From Prevotellaceae bacterium (GTDB lineage: Bacteria; Bacteroidota; Bacteroidia; Bacteroidales; UBA932), in contig JAIRKX010000227.1 in NCBI GenBank assembly GCA_031259805.1, forward strand, positions 1 through 12,397: 12,397 nucleotides of DNA. The letters run 5' to 3'. This document shows positions 1 through 6,300 of the stretch, one piece after another. Positions within the stretch are counted from its first letter, which is position 1, and each line of letters starts with the position of its first letter. The notes below the pieces were generated by a model. The model was not told where the DNA came from, searched no databases, and saw only the letters and a program-made list of their open reading frames with translations. Position numbers and translations under genes: made by a program.

Positions 1-12
1 TTGTATGATTTG

Positions 13-57
13 TTAGTTGTTAGTTATTCTTAGTTCTTAACTCTTAGTTCTTAGTTA
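13..57. repeat. AT-rich heptamer tandem array
   Basis: Six near-identical 7-nt units of the form TTAGTTN (N = G, A or C; one unit is TTAACTC) run from 13 to 57, interrupted once by an extra TTC at 27-29. The stretch is non-coding in all frames and ends directly at the GC-rich repeat starting at 61. A similar three-unit heptamer run lies at 4366-4386. Short AT heptamer runs like this are common between genes in Bacteroidota; no function is evident. Confidence 0.7.
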
Positions 58-60
58 AAT

Positions 61-222
61 CCACCCCCGCCCTGTCGGGCACCCCCGCCACCGGGGGACA
101 GCCGTGCGGCGGAAACCTTTGCACAGGCGCAACCAGCCATGTGACGACAGGAGGAATAACTCCACAGGCCAACCTACGTAGCTCTCCCCCGCTGGCGGGG
201 GTGCCCGACAGGGCGGGGGTGG
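61..222. repeat. Inverted-repeat element with 42-bp arms
   Basis: The left arm 61-102 and the right arm 181-222 are reverse complements over 42 bp with two mismatches. The arms are very GC-rich and contain internal mini-inverted repeats (CCCGCC...GGCGGG type). The 78-bp interior (103-180) is unrelated and has no convincing reading frame. A third copy of the arm, in the orientation of the left arm, starts at 12345. The structure resembles a small non-autonomous, MITE-like element or a paired palindromic intergenic repeat. No transposase is present. No clear target-site duplication is visible next to the arms. Confidence 0.6.
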
Positions 223-278
223 AATGACGTGCGTTGTTGTAAGGATAAATTTTCGATTTATTCTTTTGCCGGATCGAA

Positions 279-350
279 CCGATGGCTCGTCGGATTGATC
301 CGATGACCCGTCGGATTGATCCGATGAGTCGCGTATGCGGATACGCGACT
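279..350. repeat. 21-bp tandem repeat ending in a 10-bp hairpin
   Basis: Two complete 21-bp units (279-299 and 300-320) differ at two positions, and a third copy starts at 321 but diverges after about 8 nt. Each unit is itself partly palindromic, with ATCCGA and TCGGAT as arms. The run ends in a strong hairpin: the arm AGTCGCGTAT (327-336), a 4-nt loop GCGG, and the perfectly complementary arm 341-350. No T-tract follows on either strand, so a simple intrinsic terminator is not supported. A minus-strand reading frame across it encodes a low-complexity SSDQSD repeat and is judged spurious. Confidence 0.6.
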
Positions 351-636
351 TGCAGGCTTTCCCGTTTGGGATGCGCGTCCTAATCTGCATGCTGGCGATT
401 CGGAGGGGCGGTACGGGTATTCAGCTATTTCTGTAATTAATTTGTTATGAGCAAGTGGGTGAGTGAAATTAAGTAACCTGAGTACCGAAGATTCTCCGGT
501 GTGCGAAATATTCCTGTAAAGGTTATTGTTCGTATGGTGCGTATGGCAGTTTAAAGTTGCGGTGAAGGTATAATATTATTCGGAAATAATGCAAATGTGA
601 TGTGTTGAATTTTCGTTAATCTTCGGACGGCTTTTG
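351..636. other. Intergenic DNA, nothing recognised
   Basis: This stretch lies downstream of the beta-barrel gene ending at 637. I find no convincing reading frame, tRNA, TAnnTTTG promoter or T-tract terminator on either strand. The only local structure is a weak 6-bp hairpin (ATTATT/AATAAT) near 572-590. Confidence 0.5.
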
Positions 637-1551
637 TCAAAGTCCCAGCTCGAATTGGAGTTTGACTCCGAAGGCGAGGGGGCGGATGGACGAGGCGAAG
701 GCGGTGTTGAGGAGGCTGCCGCTGTAGGTGTATTTTGGGGGGGAACTGTTCAGGTCGCTGTCGGAGATGCTGTAGGTGACTAATTGTTTTTTCGATTTGT
801 CCTGCATATCGTTGAGGCCGTAGCTGAAGAAGGCGCATATGGAGAGGCCGCTTCGGGCGAAGAGCGGGATGCGGTAGGCGATTTCTGCGGCGATTTGCAG
901 GGAGGTGTTCAGGCGTATGGCTCCTGTTTGTCCGGTGATGACGACCGGCGCGTTGGGGCGGAAGATGTCGTCGAAGTTGTATTCCGTGCTTTCGTAGTCG
1001 AGGAATGCGGTCAGGGTTTTATGTTTGAGCGACCGGGTGTAGCGCGCGCTGGCCGGCCATCCGAAGCGGACGCCGCCGGCAAAGCGGAAGGCGTGACCGT
1101 TGCGTCCGGCGGGTACGGTGAGGCGTATCATGACGGGGATTTCGAGCAGCAGCGCCGATTGTTCTTCGTGGAGGTCGTTGATGCTGTAGTTGAAGCGGCC
1201 GCCGCTGGCGCGGTATATTTGGTTGCCGAGGGTCTTGTATTCGAGCGAGGCGGCGTAGTTCGAGAGGTCTGCGCCGATGCCTATGCTCAGCAGGCGGGTG
1301 AGGTGAAGGGCGTATCCGATGCCGCCGCCGGCGCTGAATCCTGAGGAGCGTTCGCCGCGGTTGGTGAGCTGGTATGTCAGCGTCTGCAGGCCGCCGAATG
1401 CGCCGACCGAGAGGGTGTGTCGCACCGGTGTGTTTGTTTGCGCCGGCTGTTCTGCTTCCGTGTGTAGTGTAAAATGGGTGTCTTGGGCATGAAGCCGGCT
1501 GTTCCATGTGATGGCGACGATAAGGATATTTATTATATATATGAATTTCAT
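637..1551 (-). CDS. Outer-membrane beta-barrel family protein
   Basis: The product is 304 residues. It begins with a signal peptide (residues 1 to about 22: MKF, a hydrophobic core, then LHAQ as a likely cleavage site). The mature part is rich in alternating polar/hydrophobic strands and aromatic-glycine segments, for example the AGGGIGYAL and IGIGADLS region around residues 74-95 and the last strand LAFGVKLQFELGL at the C-terminus. Such features fit the small outer-membrane beta-barrel families common in Bacteroidota (PorT- or OmpA-barrel-like). This assignment is from overall character; no specific family motif is certain. The start is the first ATG before the signal peptide. It lies 47 nt downstream of the M6 protease gene on the same strand with no promoter motif in the gap, so co-transcription is likely. 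A plus-strand open frame inside it (784-1344) is a shadow. Confidence 0.72.
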   Translation of the reverse strand: MKFIYIINILIVAITWNSRLHAQDTHFTLHTEAEQPAQTNTPVRHTLSVGAFGGLQTLTYQLTNRGERSSGFSAGGGIGYALHLTRLLSIGIGADLSNYAASLEYKTLGNQIYRASGGRFNYSINDLHEEQSALLLEIPVMIRLTVPAGRNGHAFRFAGGVRFGWPASARYTRSLKHKTLTAFLDYESTEYNFDDIFRPNAPVVITGQTGAIRLNTSLQIAAEIAYRIPLFARSGLSICAFFSYGLNDMQDKSKKQLVTYSISDSDLNSSPPKYTYSGSLLNTAFASSIRPLAFGVKLQFELGL

Positions 1552-1598
1552 TGTGTGTGCTTCTTTAAAATGCTTTAGGGTGTGTTGAATGGTTGGTG

Positions 1599-3899
1599 TT
1601 AGTTGACGATAATTTGTTGTACCGCGCTTGTTCCGTCCGGCGATACGATTTGGAGGAAGTATAATCCTGCTTGTTCCGGCGCCGGGATGGTGTTGTATAC
1701 ATTGGTTTGTCGGCGGATGGTGCGTCCGTGGATGTCGTAGATGCGTATTGTAACGCCGGCTGTGTCTTCGGGGAGTGCGATGTATAGCGGCTGCCCTGCC
1801 GGTACGGGGTTGGGGTAGAGGGTTGCTTCCGGTGTCGGGCTTTGGCTGGCGGTGTTTTTACAGATTTTATGCCAGTAGCTGTTGTAGAGTCCTTCGGCGT
1901 AGTAGCGGTTGCAGTCGTTGTTGCATACTATGTAGCCGTTTGATCCGACGATTGCGTCGGTGTCCGTTTCATGGAACCAGCGGTAGCCGTCGAAGGTGTA
2001 TCCGCCGTTGATGGTCGGGTTGTTGATTACCGCGAGGGTTTTTCCCCATCGTTGTACGTATAGCGGCAGTCCTTTGTCGATGGCGCCGGAGATGACGAGC
2101 GGGAAGGGGTAGTTGCCGCTGCGGGTGGCGATGGTGATTGTAACATCGGTTTTGTCGCCGGTTATCGGTATTAGCGAGTTATTGGGGTAGTCTGTACCGC
2201 CTGCGCGGATGGTCAGTGTGCCGTTGGATTGGATGTTGAGCCGGAAGGATTGTTCGTTGCAGTCGGCCATGTATATCATCGGTTCGTCTATTTCCGGCAG
2301 GGTAACGTCGTTGCCGTTGACGGTTACTTTTTGCAGGTCGGGCATTTCGGGCATAAATTCAAAGGAGATTTTGCCGGCGGTTTCCGTGATGCTGGCAATG
2401 GGTTTGTTGATGCCTCGGTTGGTCGCCCACGAGAAGGACATGGGTGTCGAGCGGTCGGTGAATGAGCGGTTGTCGGATGTTCCCGGGAAGGGGCATCCGG
2501 CGCTGTTGATGCTGCCGTATGAGCTGACGGTCGCACTGGGGATCTGGTTCCCCGACGCCGCGCATACCGGGTACATCTGTTGCGGATGGCCGTCGTTGCT
2601 GGCTCTGTTGTTGTAGGCGCTCCGGTGGACGTGGTAGATGAGCAGCCCGTGTCCGGGGACGTAGGTGTCGAATCCCGTTTTTTGGCGGTTCTCCAGCACA
2701 TACATTTCTCCGTCGGTGTAGGCCTGTACGGTGTAGGCTATCGGATTTTCCGCCGAGTTGGGCATGTCGACGATATTCTGCTCTACGTTCAAATCTACGG
2801 GTTCAACCCATCCGTAGAGGATTTTCTGGAACATGTTAATGTGCGCCGGCGTCCGTCCGTTGTCGTTCCAGCTGCCGTTGGCCATCAAATCCCAATTGCC
2901 CGTGCCGATAAAGTCCCCGCCGCTCTCTCCTTTATCGGTATCGTAATAGTCGGGCGCGCCGAACACGTGGCATAGCTCATGGCAAATGACGCCGATGTAG
3001 GTCAGGTTGCTTCCCGACGCGCCCCGTAGTTCGGGCGAGCAGGAATAGACCGAAAGGCGCACGCCGTCTAAGGTCAGCGTGGAGCTGAGTTGCCATTTGT
3101 GCGACCAGATTTGCTGCCCGTTGCCAACCGATTCGTCTCCGTAGCCGGCAAAGACAATGTGAAAAGTCTCCACCCGTCCGTCCGCAGCAAAGTCGGCAAA
3201 ATTTATATCACCGTCGGCGGCCAGGGCTGCTTCCCGGGCAAAGGCCTGCGTGCGGGATGCATAGTATGCGGCGGTGTTGCTTGCCTTATAAGGACCGGCG
3301 ACTGTAATCGTTAAATCCATCTTTCCGTAGGAGTTTTCGCGGTAGAAATCCTTCACGCTGCCTCGCGATCCTCCGACGTTATACCCGACCTGATTGAGCA
3401 AGGCTTCAAACTCGGCGCGTGTTTTAGTGAACGGTTTATCTTGAAAGCCCATCAATACACACAGAGCCTTCTTTTCGCCGGTAACGGGGGCTGCCTGCGC
3501 CTGCGCCTGCGACCGGAGGTTATCGTCGATCTCCCATATTTGCCGCAAGGCCGCTACTTGCGACACGCTGTAGCGAATGCCTTTCGGCAGAGAGGCCACA
3601 AGCTGTTTCGCCGCCGGACTGCGTTGCGCTTTCGACTCGCCCATATACGGCGCCGTCGAAGGAACCATATTGCCTTCGCCGTCGACGGTCGCATAGACGA
3701 TGTATCGCTGCGCATCGTACATTAAGGTATATCCATCGAGCGTTTCCATCCAGTGCACTTTTTCGTCGCCCCGAAGCCGGACGGTAATTTCCGTGCCGTC
3801 GGGCTGAAGTTTGGTAATGGGTGCCGGGTCTGCCGTAACAGCCGATACCGTTGTAACGGCCAGCAATAAGAATAATAATATAATCGTGATCTTTTTCAT
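1599..3899 (-). CDS. Secreted M6-family zinc metalloprotease, T9SS substrate
   Basis: This is a 766-residue secreted endopeptidase. The signal peptide covers residues 1 to about 20-23 (MKK, a leucine-rich core, then SAVTA). A probable propeptide precedes the catalytic region. The zinc motif HEXXHXXGXXD is visible as HELCHVFGAPD at residues 307-317: His307, His311 and probably Asp317 bind zinc and Glu308 is the general base. A Met-turn-like segment WDLMANGSW follows, with Met at 339. This matches the immune-inhibitor-A/M6 group. The last 75 residues (about 692-766, starting near ATLYPNPVPAG and ending QQIIVN) are a T9SS type A sorting domain, so the protein should cross the outer membrane and be released or surface-attached. 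The frame is open further upstream to 3998, but the ATG at 3899 is preferred because it opens the signal peptide and lies just behind a TAnnTTTG promoter element. Function is confident at family level; the substrate is unknown. Confidence 0.9.
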   Translation of the reverse strand: MKKITIILLFLLLAVTTVSAVTADPAPITKLQPDGTEITVRLRGDEKVHWMETLDGYTLMYDAQRYIVYATVDGEGNMVPSTAPYMGESKAQRSPAAKQLVASLPKGIRYSVSQVAALRQIWEIDDNLRSQAQAQAAPVTGEKKALCVLMGFQDKPFTKTRAEFEALLNQVGYNVGGSRGSVKDFYRENSYGKMDLTITVAGPYKASNTAAYYASRTQAFAREAALAADGDINFADFAADGRVETFHIVFAGYGDESVGNGQQIWSHKWQLSSTLTLDGVRLSVYSCSPELRGASGSNLTYIGVICHELCHVFGAPDYYDTDKGESGGDFIGTGNWDLMANGSWNDNGRTPAHINMFQKILYGWVEPVDLNVEQNIVDMPNSAENPIAYTVQAYTDGEMYVLENRQKTGFDTYVPGHGLLIYHVHRSAYNNRASNDGHPQQMYPVCAASGNQIPSATVSSYGSINSAGCPFPGTSDNRSFTDRSTPMSFSWATNRGINKPIASITETAGKISFEFMPEMPDLQKVTVNGNDVTLPEIDEPMIYMADCNEQSFRLNIQSNGTLTIRAGGTDYPNNSLIPITGDKTDVTITIATRSGNYPFPLVISGAIDKGLPLYVQRWGKTLAVINNPTINGGYTFDGYRWFHETDTDAIVGSNGYIVCNNDCNRYYAEGLYNSYWHKICKNTASQSPTPEATLYPNPVPAGQPLYIALPEDTAGVTIRIYDIHGRTIRRQTNVYNTIPAPEQAGLYFLQIVSPDGTSAVQQIIVN

Positions 3900-3917
3900 A
3901 CAATGAGAAGTAAAGTA

Positions 3918-3925
3918 CAAAGGTA
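3918..3925 (-). promoter_or_regulatory. Bacteroidota -7 element upstream of M6 protease
   Basis: Read on the minus strand this is TACCTTTG, a match to the TAnnTTTG consensus recognised by the Bacteroidota primary sigma factor. It ends 18 nt before the protease ATG at 3899. No TTTG -33 box is found at the usual 19-21 nt spacing, so the assignment is moderate. Confidence 0.55.
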
Positions 3926-3973
3926 AAAAAATAAATTTATAATGGGTGCATTTCAAATTGTCGCATTGGCATT

Positions 3974-4021
3974 CGTCCTGAAAGGACGTGATTTTCATAA
4001 CCGCAGGTCAATGACCTGCGG
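3974..4021. repeat. Two consecutive hairpins (palindromic repeat)
   Basis: The first hairpin has arms CGTCC (3974-3978) and GGACG (3984-3988) with loop TGAAA. The second is a palindrome with 10-nt arms, CCGCAGGTCA (4001-4010) and its exact complement (4012-4021), around a single A. The right arm runs into a degenerate copy of the 42-bp unit that follows. These look like interspersed palindromic repeats rather than terminators because no T-tract follows. Confidence 0.55.
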
Positions 4022-4050
4022 GAAAGCGAACATATGCAGTGTTTCGCTTC

Positions 4051-4270
4051 CCGCGGTGCGTGGGAAGCGAAACACCCATTGCGTTCGCCTTTCCGCAGTG
4101 CGCGGGAAGCGAAACACCTATTGCGTTCGCCTTCCCGCAGTGCGCGGGAACCGAAACACCTATTGCGTTCGCCTTCCCGCGGTGCGCGGGAACCGAAACA
4201 CCTATTGCGTTCGCCTTCCCGCAGTGCGGGGGAAGCGAAACACCCATTGCGTTCGCCTTCCCGCGGTGCG
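4051..4270. repeat. 42-bp tandem array, five units plus partial
   Basis: Units start at 4051, 4093, 4135, 4177 and 4219, exactly 42 bp apart. A sixth copy starts at 4261 and stops after 10 nt. A decayed copy precedes the array (about 4013-4050). Units differ at only a few positions: G/A at unit position 5, T/C/G at 11, G/C at 17 and C/T near 28. Arms TTCCCGC and GCGGGAA form a hairpin across each unit junction, and GCGAA/TTCGC form a second hairpin within the unit. There are no unique spacers between units, so it is not a CRISPR array. Since 42 is a multiple of three and the unit has no stop, reading frames stay open on both strands; I judge these as artefacts. Confidence 0.85.
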
Positions 4271-4296
4271 CCAATCGTCTTTACGAGGACGAAGTC

Positions 4297-4336
4297 CGAA
4301 GCAATCCAGCACATTTGCCCTTTCTGGATTGCTTCG
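4297..4336. repeat. Interspersed hairpin repeat, 13-bp stem
   Basis: The arm CGAAGCAATCCAG (4297-4309) and its exact complement 4324-4336 enclose a 14-nt loop. The right flank continues with GTCGCTGCGCTCCTCGCAATG, 4336-4356. Read on the minus strand this region translates as RHCEERSDEAI, a string I recognise as a frequent product of a non-coding repeat found in many bacterial genomes. It is an intergenic repeat rather than a coding region. Confidence 0.6.
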
Positions 4337-4365
4337 TCGCTGCGCTCCTCGCAATGACGCAACAC

Positions 4366-4386
4366 AATTAACAATTAACCATTAAC
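4366..4386. repeat. AATTAAC heptamer run
   Basis: Three 7-nt units (AATTAAC, AATTAAC, CATTAAC) stand directly before the second 13-bp direct repeat at 4387. The unit resembles the complement of the heptamers at 13-57. Confidence 0.6.
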
Positions 4387-4396
4387 AATGGGTGCA

Positions 4397-4428
4397 TTTT
4401 ACGTATTCACAAAAAAGATGTACCTTTG
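4397..4428 (+). promoter_or_regulatory. pckA promoter, Bacteroidota type
   Basis: The -7 element TACCTTTG (4421-4428) matches TAnnTTTG exactly. A weak -33 element TTTT (4397-4400; consensus TTTG) lies 20 nt upstream, the right spacing. The -33 position overlaps the right 13-bp direct repeat of the intergenic block. The leader to the pckA ATG would be about 35 nt, AT-rich, with no Shine-Dalgarno sequence. Confidence 0.6.
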
Positions 4429-4470
4429 TGCCCGAAATTTTAAAAGAATAATATTATTAAATAACACAGT

Positions 4471-6078
4471 ATGGCAACTATTGATTTAACAAAGTATGGC
4501 ATCACGGGGGTACGGGAAATCATCTACAATCCCTCTTACGAAACGCTTTTTGAAGCGGAATTAGACACGCAAAACGACGGTTTTGAAAAAGGACAACCGA
4601 CTGACCTCGGAGCGGTGAATGTGATGACCGGCGTATATACCGGCCGCTCGCCCAAAGACAAGTTCTTTGTCATGGACGATACCACCCGCAACACCGTATG
4701 GTGGACGTCCGACGAGTACAAAAACGACAATAAACCCGTTACGCCGGCGGCGTGGAAGGCCTTAAAAAGCCTCGCGGTAAACCAACTGTCGGGGAAACGT
4801 CTTTACGTCGTCGACACCTTTTGCGGCGCAAACGAAAACACCCGCCTGAAAATCCGTTTTATCATGGAAGTGGCATGGCAGGCGCATTTTGTAAAAAACA
4901 TGTTTATCCGCCCGACGGAAGACGAACTGAAAGCCTACGGCGAACCGGATTTTGTCGTAATGAACGCCTCGAAAGCAAAGGTCGAAAATTTTAAAGAACT
5001 GGGATTAAACTCCGAAACGGCCATCGTATTTAACCTGACGGAAAAGATTCAGATTATCCTGAACACATGGTACGGCGGCGAGATGAAGAAGGGCATGTTC
5101 TCGTACATGAACTACCTGCTGCCGTTGCAAGGCATCGCGTCGATGCATTGCTCGGCCAATACCGATTTGGAAGGGAAGAACACGGCTATTTTCTTCGGGC
5201 TATCGGGTACGGGCAAAACCACCCTGTCGACCGACCCCAAACGCCTGCTTATCGGCGACGATGAACACGGCTGGGACGACGACGGCGTATTTAATTTCGA
5301 GGGCGGCTGCTACGCCAAAGTAATTAACCTGAGCCGTGAAGCTGAGCCGGACATCTACAACGCCATCCGTCGCGATGCGCTGCTGGAAAATGTAACGGTG
5401 GACAGCAACGGCAAGATTGATTTCAACGACAAATCAATTACCGAAAACACCCGCGTGTCGTATCCGATATACCACATTCAGAATATCGTCAAACCGGTAT
5501 CGAAAGCCGGCGCGGCCGAGAAGGTGATTTTCCTGTCGGCCGACGCATTCGGCGTACTGCCGCCCGTGTCGATCCTGACGCCGGCACAGACGCAGTATTA
5601 TTTCCTGTCGGGATTTACGGCTAAATTAGCCGGCACCGAACGCGGTATTACCGAACCGACGCCTACATTCTCTGCCTGCTTCGGCGCCGCCTTCCTGTCG
5701 CTGCATCCCACAAAATATGGCGAAGAATTAGTAAAACGCATGCAGCAATCGGACGCAAAAGCCTATCTGGTAAATACCGGATGGAACGGCAGCGGCAAAC
5801 GCATCTCTATTAAGGATACGCGCGGTATCATCGACGCTATCCTGAACGGCGCTATCGACAAAGCGCCGACGAAGCGCATCCCGTTCTTCGGGCTGGATGT
5901 ACCCACCGCCTTGCCCGGCGTCGACACGGCTATCTTAGACCCGCGCGATACTTACCCCGATACGGCACAGTGGACGGAAAAAGCCCTCGATCTGGCCGCC
6001 CGATTTATTAAGAACTTTGCGAAATTTACCGGCAACGCAACCGGAAAAGCATTGGTCGTCGCAGGACCACAGTTATAA
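4471..6078 (+). CDS. pckA: Phosphoenolpyruvate carboxykinase (ATP)
   Basis: The 535-residue cytosolic enzyme interconverts oxaloacetate plus ATP and phosphoenolpyruvate plus CO2 plus ADP. In anaerobic Bacteroidota it often runs in the CO2-fixing direction towards succinate or fumarate, and otherwise serves gluconeogenesis. All hallmark motifs are present: the substrate-binding TGRSPKDKF with Arg59, the HCSAN segment before the kinase domain, the P-loop GLSGTGKTT at residues 243-251 with Lys249, and the metal-binding GDDEHGWDDDGVFNFEGG with Asp263/Asp264. Length equals the usual 530-540. These features identify the ATP-type family rather than the GTP-type. The start follows the promoter at 4397-4428. 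It is a single-gene unit ending in a hairpin at 6094-6139. Confidence 0.97.
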   Translation: MATIDLTKYGITGVREIIYNPSYETLFEAELDTQNDGFEKGQPTDLGAVNVMTGVYTGRSPKDKFFVMDDTTRNTVWWTSDEYKNDNKPVTPAAWKALKSLAVNQLSGKRLYVVDTFCGANENTRLKIRFIMEVAWQAHFVKNMFIRPTEDELKAYGEPDFVVMNASKAKVENFKELGLNSETAIVFNLTEKIQIILNTWYGGEMKKGMFSYMNYLLPLQGIASMHCSANTDLEGKNTAIFFGLSGTGKTTLSTDPKRLLIGDDEHGWDDDGVFNFEGGCYAKVINLSREAEPDIYNAIRRDALLENVTVDSNGKIDFNDKSITENTRVSYPIYHIQNIVKPVSKAGAAEKVIFLSADAFGVLPPVSILTPAQTQYYFLSGFTAKLAGTERGITEPTPTFSACFGAAFLSLHPTKYGEELVKRMQQSDAKAYLVNTGWNGSGKRISIKDTRGIIDAILNGAIDKAPTKRIPFFGLDVPTALPGVDTAILDPRDTYPDTAQWTEKALDLAARFIKNFAKFTGNATGKALVVAGPQL

Positions 6079-6093
6079 GCGTGAAGCATAAAG

Positions 6094-6139
6094 CAGCGAA
6101 GGAAGGGAGGGGCGAACACACTTGTTCGCCCCTTCGCTG
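6094..6139 (+). terminator. Hairpin 3' of pckA, possible terminator
   Basis: An 11-bp perfect stem (6108-6118 with 6123-6133) has a 4-nt loop, CACT. It can be extended by an outer stem CAGCGA/TCGCTG (6094-6099 with 6134-6139) across a bulge. It begins 16 nt after the pckA stop codon. No continuous T-tract follows at once; a run of six T lies only near 6152-6157. The stem motif GGGGCGAA/TTCGCCCC also resembles a common interspersed repeat, so the terminator role is uncertain. Confidence 0.45.
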
Positions 6140-6300
6140 TTATCTGAACTATGATTTTTTGATTCCGCCCTTTGTCTCTCTCTGTGTAACATTAACCCCA
6201 AATTACGCTGAGGAGCACGGAGAACCGCTGAAAATACTCCAACAAATAAACACGTCAACAATTATTCGTAAATTTACCGCCGAATTAGACGAAAGAATAA

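Larger units (their letters stand above)
3941..4399. repeat. Composite repeat block flanked by 13-bp direct repeats
   Basis: The same 13-mer, AATGGGTGCATTT, stands at 3941-3953 and at 4387-4399 in the same orientation. Between the copies lie only repeats: a 5-bp hairpin (3974-3988), a near-perfect palindrome (4001-4021), a 42-bp tandem array (4051-4270), a 13-bp stem hairpin (4297-4336) and a heptamer run (4366-4386). There is no credible gene inside, although frames on both strands stay open because the array unit is a multiple of three and lacks stops. The direct repeats could be a target-site duplication from insertion of the block between two divergent promoters, or the ends of a recurrent repeat. 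The sequence alone cannot decide. Confidence 0.5.

Noticed and set aside
55..390. Minus-strand 111-residue open frame
   Set aside because: It runs through the inverted repeat and the 21-bp tandem; the composition is low-complexity and repeat-driven, with no domain.
784..1344. Plus-strand 186-residue open frame
   Set aside because: It is antisense to the beta-barrel gene, which has a signal peptide and barrel character; the plus frame is Glu/Ala/Gly-rich shadow sequence.
3900..3998. Longer start for the M6 protease
   Set aside because: The added 33 residues would precede the signal peptide and lie across the promoter element; the ATG at 3899 fits export.
4051..4270. Possible CRISPR array
   Set aside because: The units are contiguous at 42 bp with no variable spacers, and no cas gene is nearby.
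3937..4385. Several overlapping open frames on both strands
   Set aside because: They exist because the 42-bp unit has no stop and preserves frame; the products are 14-residue repeats without any family resemblance.
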